A stretch of DNA of 64,000 nucleotides from Sphaerotilus microaerophilus. GTDB taxonomy: Bacteria > Pseudomonadota > Gammaproteobacteria > Burkholderiales > Burkholderiaceae_C. Position 1 is the first letter of the stretch, and each line of letters starts with the position of its first letter. The notes under the pieces were generated by a model, which worked only from the letters and a program-made list of their open reading frames with translations, searched no databases and was not told the DNA's origin. Location of the stretch: positions 2,666,001 through 2,730,000 of the forward strand of contig NZ_AP025730.1 of assembly GCF_023734135.1 (NCBI RefSeq), read 5' to 3'. This document shows, piece after piece, positions 42,873-51,689 of the stretch. The translations under genes and the position numbers were made by a program.

Positions 42873-45851
42873 TCAGAATGCCCGGCCGAAGCTCAGGTAG
42901 CCGACGGTGTCCTTGGGCTCGTCCAGCCCGCGTGCCACGCCCAGGCGCAGGTTCAGGCCCAGGGCGTAGAGCAGCTTCAACTCGCCCAGCAGTTCCACCC
43001 CCACGCCGCGGTAGTAGCTGGCCGGCTTGCTGGCGCCGACGTTCCAGGCCCCGCCGATGTCGAAGAACACCGCACCGGAAAGGCGGTTGATGCCCAAGGG
43101 CGGCACCATGCCGTGGCGGTCGATGTCGGCCAGCGGTGTGCGCCACTCGACTGAGCTGACCCGCGCGCTCTGGCCGACCAGCGCCGCGTCGTCGCCGCTG
43201 TAGCCGCGCAGCGAGAGGTCGCGGCTGTTGAGCGTGTAGCCCAGTTGCAGCTGCGGGTCGGTGGCGCCGCCGAGCTGGTAGGGGCGGGTGCGGCCGCTGG
43301 CGCGCGCCTCGGTGTGGCGCAGAGCGAGCACGCTGCGCCCCAGCGGGACGTAGCCGCGCAGGTCGGCACGGATCACGTGGCCGTCGTAGCCGGTGCCGGC
43401 CGCCTTCTCCTCGCGGCTCAGGAAGGGCTGGTAGGTCTCGTACAGCAGGCTGGCGCGCAGGCCGCGGTTGGCGCCCTCGCTCCACCAGTTGGACTCGCGG
43501 CTGTCGTAGTCGATCAGCGCGGCGGCCAGCTTGTCGTTGCGGGCGGTGCGGCGCGACTCGGGCTCGGTCTGGATCACTTCGATGCGGTCGAAGGCCGCGC
43601 CGATGCCCAGGTTCACGCGCCGCTGCAGCCGCTGCAGCACCGGCAGCGTGCTCAGCCACTGCGCCTGGGTGTGGCGCTCGTAGGCGAGGGTGTCGTACTT
43701 GCTGCTGCCACGGTCGCGCCAGGCCAGCGGGGTGATGGTGCGCTGCAGCGACAGCATCTGGCTGTTCAGCCAGAGGTATTCCAGCGCACCGACGGCCTCG
43801 CGCTGGCTGGTCTCCCATTGGAAGGCCAGGGCGTACTGGTGCCAGCCCAGCGCGTCCGAGCCGTTGGTGCTGGCGCCGTAGGCGGTCAGGCCGCGGTCGG
43901 AGGTGATCAGCGGCCACCAGGAGCGCGGATACATCGAGGTCAGCGGCAGGTAGCGGCGGTCTTCGCCCAGCGCCGGGGCGCTGGCGGTGCCGGCCGGCTG
44001 GGCTGCCGCGGGGCTCGTGGCTGGCGCTGCTGGGGCCGGGGCGGCCGCCGCAGCGACGGGAGCGGACGCGGCCGCTGCGGACGAAGCCGGCACTGCCGGC
44101 GACCAGCCGGCGTTGGCGAGCCTGAGCGCCTGCCCGCCGGCCAGGGCCAGCGTCTGCAGCGCGGCGGCCTGTTCCTGGCGGTGCAGGCGGTAGCCGTCGG
44201 CGGCGATCACCACCGTGGCCAGCGAGCCGTCCGCCAGGCTGCCGCCGTGCGCCACCACGCCGGTGTGGCTGTGCGTGAGGCGCTGCAGGCGCCCGCCGGC
44301 CAGGCGCCAGACGTTGGTCACGCCCTCGTGCGCAGCGATGAACTCCAGCCCCTGTGCCGTCGCGCGCAGCGAGTGGATCGGGGTGTTGCCCTCGAACAGC
44401 CGGCGCGCTGCTGCACCCGGCGGGGCCAGGTCCAGTTCGACGATGCGCCAGTCGCCGGCCTGCCGCTCGATCAGCTGCACGCGCTGGCCGTCGGCACTGG
44501 CGGCCAGGTCGACCAGGTCGCTGCCCTCGGGCGGGGTGTAGACCGGGCGAAGGTCGGCGCCGTTGCGGTCCAGGCTGACCAGCCGGGTGCGGCCGGCATC
44601 GAGTTGCAGCGCGAGGATGCGCTCGCCCGCCTGGGTGGCGCGGCGCAGGTGGGCGCAGTGGGTCAGGCGCTGCACCGAGCCGCCCTGGGCGTCCCAGCGG
44701 TACAGGTCACTGCCGAGGTAGTGCGTGTTGCAGAGGTCGGCCTGGGTGATCAGCAGCTCGCCACGGGCATTGGCGTCCAGCCGCGCGGCCATGCCGCCCA
44801 GCGTGGCCAGCACCTGGCGGCGCCCGAAGGTGTCGAACTGCACCAGCTCGGTCGCGCCCACGCCGTCGTCCAGCACGGCCAGGGTGCGCCCGTCGGGCAG
44901 GCTGGCGACGCTGGGGATGTCGAAGTGCACCTTGTCCAGGGCCCGGCCCAGCACCTCCGGCTGCGCGCGCAGGGCACTGGCGCGCTGGGTGACCTGGGTG
45001 TCGAGGTCGGCCAGGAACTCGTCCCACAGCTCGTCCATCGCCTTGCCGGTGGCCTCGCGCGGGTTGGAGTGGAAGCGCGGCACGATGTTGCCGCTGTAGT
45101 TCTCCACGAACTGGCCCACCGCGGCGCGCCCGTAGCGGCGCGCCAGGAAGTCAAAGAAGTAGCCGCCGTAGAGGTAGGACTTGGCCAGCGGCAGGGCGCG
45201 GCCGTCCGAGTTCAGCTCATTGAGCTTGAGGAAGCCGCGGGCCTGCTCGGCACGCAGCCAGCCCTCGTAGTTCGGGCCGTAGAGCCGGCCGCGCCCCAGC
45301 GTGGCCGCGGCAGCGACACCGCCGTCCTGCGCGCCCTCGAACCAGGTCGCCAGCCCTTCCATTGCCCAGGGCGGCTGGAAGACGTTGGGGAAGAACCAGG
45401 CCACGCGGCCGAAGATCATGCGCAGCACGCCCGGGGCGCTGCGCACCTTGTCCAGGTGGATGGCGTGCACCAGCTCGTGCGTGAGCAGCAGGTCCAGCCA
45501 GGGGCTGTTGTCCAGCAGCTCGCCGTCCGGCGGCGCCAGGAAGGCGCCCACCAGGTTGTAGGGCAGCGGTGTGGAGAAGCCGTTGGCCACGTCGAACTCG
45601 CTGTACACCACCAGCTCGATGCGCCCGCTCGGCACCCACTGCAGCGCCGGGCTGATGCGCGCGTAGGCCCGCTCGGCCGCGCGCGCGACGTTCTCCGCCT
45701 GGGCGCGCTGCTCGCCGCGGTAATGCACGCGGAAGTGCGTGCTGTCGGCGCTGCGCCAGTTCGCCCAGGGGTCGGCGCCCAGGGCATGGGCGCTGCCCAG
45801 CCAGAGCGTGAGCAGGGCCAGCAAGAGAAGACGAAGGTGGATCAATTTCAT
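42873..45851 (-). CDS. Gluzincin peptidase - beta-propeller - beta-barrel outer-membrane protein
   Basis: A GAGGGAG site supports the ATG at 45851, giving 992 residues; the frame further upstream is not a leader. After a signal peptide (to about residue 23) comes a zinc-protease domain with H125-E126-L-V-H129 and a third ligand at E165 (AMEGLATWFEG), as in the peptidase MA-like family. About 300-610 holds repeated beta strands of TolB/WD40-propeller type (DLVDLAASADGQRVQLIERQ is one blade). An Ala/Pro linker (about 625-660) leads to a C-terminal region (about 665-992) that looks like an outer-membrane barrel ending in SFGRAF. Probable surface or outer-membrane protease; substrate unknown. Confidence 0.78.
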   Translation of the reverse strand: MKLIHLRLLLLALLTLWLGSAHALGADPWANWRSADSTHFRVHYRGEQRAQAENVARAAERAYARISPALQWVPSGRIELVVYSEFDVANGFSTPLPYNLVGAFLAPPDGELLDNSPWLDLLLTHELVHAIHLDKVRSAPGVLRMIFGRVAWFFPNVFQPPWAMEGLATWFEGAQDGGVAAAATLGRGRLYGPNYEGWLRAEQARGFLKLNELNSDGRALPLAKSYLYGGYFFDFLARRYGRAAVGQFVENYSGNIVPRFHSNPREATGKAMDELWDEFLADLDTQVTQRASALRAQPEVLGRALDKVHFDIPSVASLPDGRTLAVLDDGVGATELVQFDTFGRRQVLATLGGMAARLDANARGELLITQADLCNTHYLGSDLYRWDAQGGSVQRLTHCAHLRRATQAGERILALQLDAGRTRLVSLDRNGADLRPVYTPPEGSDLVDLAASADGQRVQLIERQAGDWRIVELDLAPPGAAARRLFEGNTPIHSLRATAQGLEFIAAHEGVTNVWRLAGGRLQRLTHSHTGVVAHGGSLADGSLATVVIAADGYRLHRQEQAAALQTLALAGGQALRLANAGWSPAVPASSAAAASAPVAAAAAPAPAAPATSPAAAQPAGTASAPALGEDRRYLPLTSMYPRSWWPLITSDRGLTAYGASTNGSDALGWHQYALAFQWETSQREAVGALEYLWLNSQMLSLQRTITPLAWRDRGSSKYDTLAYERHTQAQWLSTLPVLQRLQRRVNLGIGAAFDRIEVIQTEPESRRTARNDKLAAALIDYDSRESNWWSEGANRGLRASLLYETYQPFLSREEKAAGTGYDGHVIRADLRGYVPLGRSVLALRHTEARASGRTRPYQLGGATDPQLQLGYTLNSRDLSLRGYSGDDAALVGQSARVSSVEWRTPLADIDRHGMVPPLGINRLSGAVFFDIGGAWNVGASKPASYYRGVGVELLGELKLLYALGLNLRLGVARGLDEPKDTVGYLSFGRAF

Positions 45852-46098
45852 CGGGACTCCCTCGGGGCAGCGCGGCAAACAGGGGCGGGGGCCGGCCGCT
45901 TCGGCGGCAAGCTTACACGCGGCCCCGGCGAATCCGGGCAGGCGGCATGCGGCTCTTGATCTGGCTGGCACCCGCTGGCCTCGGGGCGTCTCGGCGGCGC
46001 CACTGCCCTGTCATCCCGGTGCCATGCAGCGTGGCGTGGCTTGCGGCAAACTCGACGGCTGCCCCGATCTTCCCTGCTTCCTCCGGAGATACCCGACC

Positions 46099-47160
46099 AT
46101 GGAACTTGTCCGCCTCGGACGCAGCGACCTGCACGTCACCCCCATCTGCCTGGGCACGATGACCTTTGGCGAGCAGGTCGACCAGGCCACCGCCCACGCC
46201 ATCCTCGACCGCTCGCTGGAGCGCGGCGTCAACTTCATCGACACCGCCGAGATGTACGCCGTGCCCGCCAAGCGCGAGACCTATGGCGCCACCGAGACCA
46301 TCCTCGGGAACTGGTTCGCCGCCCGCCCCGGCGCCCGCCAGAAGCTGGTGCTGGCCACCAAGGTGGCCGGGCCCGCGCGCGGCATGGACTGGATCCGCGG
46401 CGGCAGCCCGGACCTGACCGTGCAGGACATCCTCAGCGCCTGCGACGACAGCCTGCGCCGCCTGCAGACCGACGTCATCGACCTCTACCAGATCCACTGG
46501 CCGGTGCGCCACGTGCCCGCCTTCGGCAGCATCTACTTCGAGCCGAAGAAGCTCAAGCCCTGCAGCGCCATCGAGCAGCAGCTCGAAGCCCTGCAGCGCC
46601 TGGTCCAGGCCGGCAAGGTGCGCGCGGTGGGCCTGTCCAACGAGACGCCCTACGGCCTGGGCGAGTTCATCCGCCTGGCCGAGTCCGCCGGCCTGCCGCG
46701 CGTGGCCACGGTGCAGAACCCCTACTGCCTGATCAGCCGGGCGGTGGACAACGGCCTGGACGAGGTGATGCACCACCACCAGGTCTCGCTGCTGGCCTAC
46801 TCGCCGCTGGGCTTCGGCCTGCTGACGGGCAAGTACGACGCCATCGGCCTGAACGACCCCGAGCAGCGCCCCGGCCGCATGGCCCTGTACGACAGCATGA
46901 AGGCGCAGCGCTGGGGCCGCGCCGAGGCGCTGGACGCCGCGCGGCTCTACAACGCCCTGGCACGCGAGCATGGCCTGACCCCGGCGCAGCTGGCGCTGGC
47001 CTTCTGCTACCGCCGCTGGACGGTGGCCAGCACCATCATCGGCGTGACCAGCGTGGCCCAGCTCGACGAGGACCTCAACGCCTGGGGCACCGAGCTGAGC
47101 CCCGAGCTGCTCAAGGCGGTCGACGCGATCCGCTGGCAGCATCGCGATCCGGCGCAGTGA
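46099..47160 (+). CDS. tas: Tas-like NADP(H)-dependent aldo-keto reductase
   Basis: The start at 46099 (MELVRLGRSDL) gives 353 residues and matches the start of E. coli Tas; an open frame upstream is non-coding. It is a TIM-barrel reductase with the TMTFGEQ opening, catalytic D and Y in DTAEMYAVP, K in LATKVAGPAR, and H in QIHWPVR. The cofactor segment GVTSVAQLDEDL is near the C-terminus. The physiological substrate of Tas is not settled; its family reduces aldehydes and ketones. It is a single gene, divergent from the protease-barrel gene across 247 nt in which I see no clear signal. Confidence 0.9.
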   Translation: MELVRLGRSDLHVTPICLGTMTFGEQVDQATAHAILDRSLERGVNFIDTAEMYAVPAKRETYGATETILGNWFAARPGARQKLVLATKVAGPARGMDWIRGGSPDLTVQDILSACDDSLRRLQTDVIDLYQIHWPVRHVPAFGSIYFEPKKLKPCSAIEQQLEALQRLVQAGKVRAVGLSNETPYGLGEFIRLAESAGLPRVATVQNPYCLISRAVDNGLDEVMHHHQVSLLAYSPLGFGLLTGKYDAIGLNDPEQRPGRMALYDSMKAQRWGRAEALDAARLYNALAREHGLTPAQLALAFCYRRWTVASTIIGVTSVAQLDEDLNAWGTELSPELLKAVDAIRWQHRDPAQ

Positions 47161-47227
47161 GGTCATCGGCGGTAGGTGCGCCGCCGCCCGCAGCCCGGCG
47201 CACGATGTCTGGTCGAGGAGGATTCGC

Positions 47228-47602
47228 ATGTCCTGGTTCATCACCGTCCTGAAGAAGTACGCCACCTTCAGCGGCCGCGCCTGCCGCAGCGAGTACTGGT
47301 ACTACTTCCTGTTCTACCTGCTGATCAGCGTCGTGCTGTCGCTGATGGACGGCATCCTGGGCGCCGATCCCCAGGGCGGCGGGGTGCTCGGTGCGCTGTT
47401 CGCGCTGGGGACGCTGCTGCCGACGATCGGCGTGGGCGTGCGGCGCCTGCATGACATCGGCAGGTCGGGCTGGTGGCTGCTGATCGGGCTGGTTCCGCTG
47501 GTGGGCGGCCTGGTGCTGCTGTGGTTCGCGGTCAAGGACAGCGATCCCGGCGACAACGCCTACGGGCCCAACCCGAAGCTGGCCGGCGCGGTCGAGCCCT
47601 GA
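47228..47602 (+). CDS. DUF805 family inner-membrane protein
   Basis: The 124-residue protein follows a GAGGAGGA site. It has the DUF805 layout: the FSGRACRSEYWYYFLFY opening, two or three membrane helices, a VRRLHDIGRSGWWLL motif and the ending KDSDPGDNAYGPNPK. The family is widespread in bacterial inner membranes, with no established function. It may be co-transcribed with the YiaA/B-like gene 81 nt downstream. Confidence 0.9.
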   Translation: MSWFITVLKKYATFSGRACRSEYWYYFLFYLLISVVLSLMDGILGADPQGGGVLGALFALGTLLPTIGVGVRRLHDIGRSGWWLLIGLVPLVGGLVLLWFAVKDSDPGDNAYGPNPKLAGAVEP

Positions 47603-47683
47603 TGCCGCTGCGTCCCGCACTGTCCGGCACTGTCCGCGGGCCGCGGTACATTGCGGTGCGCCTCAACCACCACGGATCCCGCC

Positions 47684-48124
47684 ATGAATGCCTCCCTTCA
47701 ACCCCAGCGCCCCACCGGGGCCTTCGTCGGTGCGTCCTGGGCGGCGCTGCTGGTCGGCGCGATTACCTTCCTGGTCGGGCTGTGGAACGCCGCGATGCCG
47801 CTCAACGAGAAGGGCTACTACTTCACCATCCTGATGTACGGCCTGTTCTCGGCGGTGTCGCTGCAGAAGTCGGTGCGCGACCGGCTCGAAGGCATCCCGG
47901 TGACGGGGCTGTACTTCGGCCTGTGCTGGGTGTCGCTGACGCTGGCGGTGCTGCTGCTGGCCGTGGGGCTGTGGAACGCCACGCTGGCCGCGAGCGAGAA
48001 GGGCTTCTACGCGATGTCCTTCCTGCTGGCGCTGTTCGGTGCGGTGGCGGTGCAGAAGAACGTGCGCGATCTGGCCCATTTCAAGGACGACGCCGGCTTC
48101 GCGGACGGCCAGAACGGCAACTGA
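47684..48124 (+). CDS. YiaA/YiaB-like inner-membrane protein
   Basis: From the ATG at 47684 the protein has 146 residues with four predicted membrane helices arranged as two similar halves, each ending in a charged KxVRD motif ([11 protein letters not shown] and [11 protein letters not shown]). This internal duplication ([19 protein letters not shown] repeated as [19 protein letters not shown]) is the mark of the YiaAB family. Function is unknown; E. coli members have been linked to stress. It follows DUF805 on the same strand. Confidence 0.88.
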   Translation: MNASLQPQRPTGAFVGASWAALLVGAITFLVGLWNAAMPLNEKGYYFTILMYGLFSAVSLQKSVRDRLEGIPVTGLYFGLCWVSLTLAVLLLAVGLWNATLAASEKGFYAMSFLLALFGAVAVQKNVRDLAHFKDDAGFADGQNGN

Positions 48125-48187
48125 GCGGGCGCGCTGACCCGGCGCTCCGGGGCAGCGACCCGGTTGCGTTCAGCCGCATCGGTCGGA

Positions 48188-48604
48188 TCAGGGGGCTGGT
48201 GAGGGGGCGGTGCCCGCGAGCGTGCGGGTGATGCGCTCGGCGTCGAAGCCGCGCTGGGCTTGGCCACGCACCAGCACCGTGGGGGTGCCGGGCCGGCCGA
48301 GGCGGTCGTATTCCTCGGCACAGGCGGCATCAAGGTCGACGAAGCACTCCTGGAACGGGAGGGCGTGGCGGTTCAGCCAGCCGCGCGCCTGGGTGCAGAA
48401 AATGCAGGTGGTCGATGAGAGCATGCGGATGTCGCCCGGGCGGGCGACAGCACGCAGCGCCTCGGCCCGCTGGTGATGCACCCAGGCGCGGGCGCCCTCG
48501 GCGACCGCCGCGGCCACGACGACCACCAGTGCCAGCGAGGCAAAGCCGCGCCAGCCGGGGCGGCGTGACGGCGGTGGAGCCGGGTTGGGGCGTGCGGCGG
48601 GCAT
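48188..48604 (-). CDS. Membrane-anchored glutaredoxin-like protein
   Basis: The 138-residue protein has one N-terminal membrane helix (about 20-38) and a glutaredoxin-like thioredoxin fold with the redox motif C67-I-F-C70 and a cis-proline loop (GTPTVLVRG). The fold should face the periplasm, judged from the basic N-terminus (SRRPGWRG) before the helix. CIFC is not the common CPYC/CGFC motif, so redox potential and partner are uncertain. It follows plsY by 15 nt on the same strand. Confidence 0.8.
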   Translation of the reverse strand: MPAARPNPAPPPSRRPGWRGFASLALVVVVAAAVAEGARAWVHHQRAEALRAVARPGDIRMLSSTTCIFCTQARGWLNRHALPFQECFVDLDAACAEEYDRLGRPGTPTVLVRGQAQRGFDAERITRTLAGTAPSPAP

Positions 48605-48619
48605 GGCGTATCGCAGGGC

Positions 48620-49324
48620 TCAGTGGCGCTTCTTGCCGTGGCCCTTCTTCTCATGGGCATGTGAGCGCACGGTGGGGTGGTGCGGCGCGGGGGCGGGCGC
48701 GGCGGCAGCCGGCGCGGCCTTCTGGCCGAGCTTGCTTTCCTTGCCGGCCAGCAGCTTGCCGATGTTGGCCTGGTGGCGCCAGACGAGCAGGGCGCTCATC
48801 GCCAGCACCGCCAGCGTGGCGCCGGAGGGCCCCCAGCCGATCACCTCGATGACCGGCGCGGCCACCGCAGCGATCAGCGCGGCCAGCGAGGAATAGCGCG
48901 TGAAGTAGGCCACCGCCAGCCAGACCAGCAGCACCGCCAGGCCGAGCAGGACGTTGAGCCCCAGCAGCACGCCCGCCGCGGTGGCCACGCCCTTGCCGCC
49001 CTGGAAGCGGAAGAACACCGGCCAGAGATGGCCCAGGAAGGCGGCCAGGCCGACCCAGGCGGCACTGGTCTGGTCCAGCCCGATGCGCTCGCCCCAGAGC
49101 ACGACGGCCAGCACGGGCAGCAGACCCTTGAGCAGATCGAACAGCAGCGTGAAGACGGCGGCCTTCTTGTTGCCCGAGCGCAGCACGTTGGTGGCACCGG
49201 GGTTGCCCGAGCCGTAGCTGCGCGGGTCGTTCAGACCCATGAAGCGGCTGACGATGACGGCGAAGGAGAGCGAGCCGATCAGGTAGGCGGCCAGCAGGGC
49301 CAGGGCATTCCAGAGCAGGGTCAT
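48620..49324 (-). CDS. plsY: PlsY, acyl-phosphate glycerol-3-phosphate acyltransferase
   Basis: The 234-residue inner-membrane enzyme makes lysophosphatidate from acyl-phosphate and glycerol-3-phosphate, the first step of phospholipid synthesis. The three PlsY motifs are present: GSGNPGATNVLR, GHLWPVFFRFQGGKGVAT and the C-terminal AVLAMSALLVWRHQANIGKL. Five hydrophobic segments match the usual topology. A C-terminal tail of about 30 residues (Ala/Pro then HAHEKKGHGKKRH) is longer than in E. coli. It is part of a minus-strand run from 51592 to 48188. Confidence 0.95.
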   Translation of the reverse strand: MTLLWNALALLAAYLIGSLSFAVIVSRFMGLNDPRSYGSGNPGATNVLRSGNKKAAVFTLLFDLLKGLLPVLAVVLWGERIGLDQTSAAWVGLAAFLGHLWPVFFRFQGGKGVATAAGVLLGLNVLLGLAVLLVWLAVAYFTRYSSLAALIAAVAAPVIEVIGWGPSGATLAVLAMSALLVWRHQANIGKLLAGKESKLGQKAAPAAAAPAPAPHHPTVRSHAHEKKGHGKKRH

Positions 49325-49375
49325 GGTGGGGGCTTGGGGAGGTGTTCTTGTGGGAGCGTTGGGGGCGATGTGCGG

Positions 49376-49876
49376 TCAGGCGCTTGCCGGGTCGGCCGCC
49401 TGCACCGGCCGGGCCTGCAGCACGCGGGTGAGCACCTCGGGCTCGATGCCCACGAGGTAGCCACGCCGACCGCCATTGATGTAGATGCGCGGCAGGTCGA
49501 GGATGCTGGCCTCGACGTACAGCGGCACCGCCTTGCGGAAGCCGAACGGCGAGGTGCCGCCGACCTGGTAGCCGCTGTGGCGCTGCGCCACCTCGGGCCG
49601 GCAGGGCTCGATCTTCTTCAGGCCGGCCTGGCGGGCCAGGTTCTTGGTGCTGACCCGGCGGTCGCCGTGCATCAGCACGATCAGCGGCCGGGCGTCCTGG
49701 TCCTGCATCACCAGGGTCTTGACGACCGCGTGCTCGTCCACGCCAAGCTGCCGCGCGGATTCGGTGGTTCCGCCGTGCTCGACGTAGTCGTAGGGGTGCT
49801 CGGTGAAGTTCACCCCCTGCGCACGCAGGAACTGGGTGGCGGGGGTTTCGCTGACGTGGGTGGTCTTCTTGGCCAT
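49376..49876 (-). CDS. ybaK: YbaK/EbsC-type Cys-tRNA(Pro) deacylase
   Basis: The 166-residue protein is a single YbaK/ProX domain. The catalytic lysine region (EHAVVKTLVMQ) and the substrate loop GGTSPFGFRKAVPLYVEAS are conserved. It hydrolyses Cys-tRNA(Pro) formed by prolyl-tRNA synthetase errors, preventing mistranslation. It lies 47 nt after the YciO-like gene and 51 nt before plsY on the same strand. Confidence 0.93.
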   Translation of the reverse strand: MAKKTTHVSETPATQFLRAQGVNFTEHPYDYVEHGGTTESARQLGVDEHAVVKTLVMQDQDARPLIVLMHGDRRVSTKNLARQAGLKKIEPCRPEVAQRHSGYQVGGTSPFGFRKAVPLYVEASILDLPRIYINGGRRGYLVGIEPEVLTRVLQARPVQAADPASA

Positions 49877-49923
49877 CTTGGATGGTCGGGGTCGAACAGG
49901 AACGGTCCGTGGGTCGGCGGGGA

Positions 49924-50550
49924 TCAGCCCAGGCCGAGCAGCGCCGGGTCGCCGCGGCCGGCGCGCACCAGCACCGGCTCGCTGCCCGTGAGGTCCACCA
50001 CGGTGGTGGGCTGCGCCGGGCAGGCGCCCGCATCGACGATGGCCTGCACCAGCCGGTCGTAGTGCTCCAGGATGGCGTTGGCCTCGTTGAGCGGCTCGGT
50101 CTCGCCGGGCGGGATCAGGGTGGTGCCCAGCAGCGGCTGGCCGAGCAACTCCAGCAGATCCTGGGTGACGCGGTGGTCGGGCACGCGCAGGCCGATGGTG
50201 CGTCGAGAGGGGTGCGACACGCGCCGCGGCACCTCCTTGGTGGCTTCCAGGATGAAGGTGTACGGCCCCGGGGTGGCGCTCTTGAGCAGGCGGTATTGGC
50301 GGTTGTCCACGCGCGCGTAGCTGGCGAGCTCTGAGAGGTCACGGCACAGCAGCGTCAGGTGGTGCTTCTCGTCCACGCCCCGGATGCGGCGCAGCTGGTC
50401 GGCTGCGGCCTTGTCGTCGAGGTGGCAGACCAGGGCGTAGCTCGAATCGGTCGGGATCGCAGCGACACCCCCCGCATCAATGATGGCCGCGGCGTGCTTG
50501 AGCAGGCGCGGTTGCGGGTTGACGGGATGGACTTCGAAGTACTGGGCCAT
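49924..50550 (-). CDS. yciO: YciO-like Sua5/YrdC-family protein
   Basis: The start at 50550 (MAQYFEVHPVNPQPRLL) gives 208 residues and aligns by eye with the start of E. coli YciO; the open frame beyond it is non-coding. The family motifs IPTDSSYAL, HHLTLLCRDLSEL, SATPGPYTFIL, KEVPRRV and IGLRVPDH are present. Relatives make threonylcarbamoyl-AMP for tRNA t6A; YciO itself is a close paralogue with a less certain role. No Sua5-type C-terminal domain is present. It follows the PHP gene by 100 nt on the same strand. Confidence 0.9.
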   Translation of the reverse strand: MAQYFEVHPVNPQPRLLKHAAAIIDAGGVAAIPTDSSYALVCHLDDKAAADQLRRIRGVDEKHHLTLLCRDLSELASYARVDNRQYRLLKSATPGPYTFILEATKEVPRRVSHPSRRTIGLRVPDHRVTQDLLELLGQPLLGTTLIPPGETEPLNEANAILEHYDRLVQAIVDAGACPAQPTTVVDLTGSEPVLVRAGRGDPALLGLG

Positions 50551-50650
50551 GGCCGGATTGTCCACCCGAGCCGGCCAGCGTGGGCCCCTGTCGGGTCGAT
50601 CGGCATGGCCGCCAGGCTCAGGATCGGCGCCGACGCAACGCCTGGCCGGT

Positions 50651-51592
50651 TCAGCGCGGCACGGGTGCGGCCGGCGGTATGGGCACTGGTTCTGCCATCG
50701 CGCGCTGGATGCGCCCGCCCAGCCGCTCCCACACCGGCGTGAGGCCGGCGGGCAGGGGCGGCAGGCCACCCAGGTCGATGCGGCTCTCGCCGGGCGAGTG
50801 GAAATCGCTGCCGCGCGAGGCGACCAGGCCCAGCTCGCGGGCCAGGTCGGCGTACTTGGCGTACTCCGCGACCGAGTGGCTGCCGGTCACCACCTCCACC
50901 CCCTCGCCGCCGTGGGCCTGGAACTCGGTGAACAGGGCGTACTCCTCGGTGGGCGAGAAGCGGTAGCGGCCCGGGTGGGCCACCACGGCCGTGCCGCCGG
51001 CCTCGGTGATCCAGCGCACGGCGTCGCCCAGGCGGGCCCAGCGGTGCGGCACGAAGCCGGGCCGGCCCTCGGTGAGGAAGCGGCGGAACACCTCGCCGGT
51101 GTCGCCGCAGACCCGTGTCTCGACCAGGAAGCGCGCAAAGTGGGTGCGCGAGATCAGCTCCGGGTTGCCGACGTACTTCAGCGCGCCCTCGTAGGCGCCG
51201 GGGATGCCCACCCGCGCCAGGTCGGCGGCCATCTCGCGGGCGCGCTGCTCGCGCCCGCCGCGCGTGGCGGTCAGGCCGGCGGCGAGCTGGGCGTCGTCGG
51301 CATCGAAGCCCAGGCCGACGATGTGCACCGTCTCGCCGGCAAAGGTCACCGAGATCTCGGTGCCGGTGAGGTAGTCCAACCCCAAGGCATTGGCGGCGGC
51401 ACGGGCGCGCGGCTGGCCGCCGATCTCATCGTGGTCGGTCAGCGACCACAGCTGCACGCCGTTGCCCTGCGCGCGTGCTGCCAGCTGCTCCGGGCTGAGC
51501 GTGCCGTCCGACACCGTGGAGTGGCAGTGCAGGTCGGCGTTGAGGCCGGGTGCAGGGGACGGGGGGCGAGTCGCGCGGGCAGGGCTGTTCAC
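50651..51592 (-). CDS. PHP-domain phosphoesterase (RNase AM/YciV-like)
   Basis: The 313-residue protein is a PHP metal-dependent phosphoesterase: LHCHSTVSDG near residue 20, SLTDHDEIGG at about 53, HPGRYRFSP at about 200 and SRGSDFHSPGE near 260 supply the metal ligands. It resembles E. coli YciV (RNase AM), which removes 5' nucleotides from short RNAs and hydrolyses 3',5'-nucleoside bisphosphates. Adjacency to yciO parallels the E. coli neighbourhood. It heads the minus-strand run. Confidence 0.9.
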   Translation of the reverse strand: MNSPARATRPPSPAPGLNADLHCHSTVSDGTLSPEQLAARAQGNGVQLWSLTDHDEIGGQPRARAAANALGLDYLTGTEISVTFAGETVHIVGLGFDADDAQLAAGLTATRGGREQRAREMAADLARVGIPGAYEGALKYVGNPELISRTHFARFLVETRVCGDTGEVFRRFLTEGRPGFVPHRWARLGDAVRWITEAGGTAVVAHPGRYRFSPTEEYALFTEFQAHGGEGVEVVTGSHSVAEYAKYADLARELGLVASRGSDFHSPGESRIDLGGLPPLPAGLTPVWERLGGRIQRAMAEPVPIPPAAPVPR

Positions 51593-51689
51593 CCCGGCAT
51601 TCTAGGAAGGCGAGACGGCCGGCGCTGTCACAGGGTCAACAGGGCCGGCCGGGGGACGGCTGGGTGAATGGCTGGGGGACCGGCCGGGT

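Noticed and set aside
43245..45959. A 904-codon plus-strand open frame over the protease-barrel gene
   Set aside because: The minus strand has the HELVH motif, a signal peptide and ribosome site; the plus frame has none.
45852..46098. N-terminal extension of the aldo-keto reductase to 45739
   Set aside because: The added residues overlap the divergent gene and do not resemble the family start, which is at 46099.
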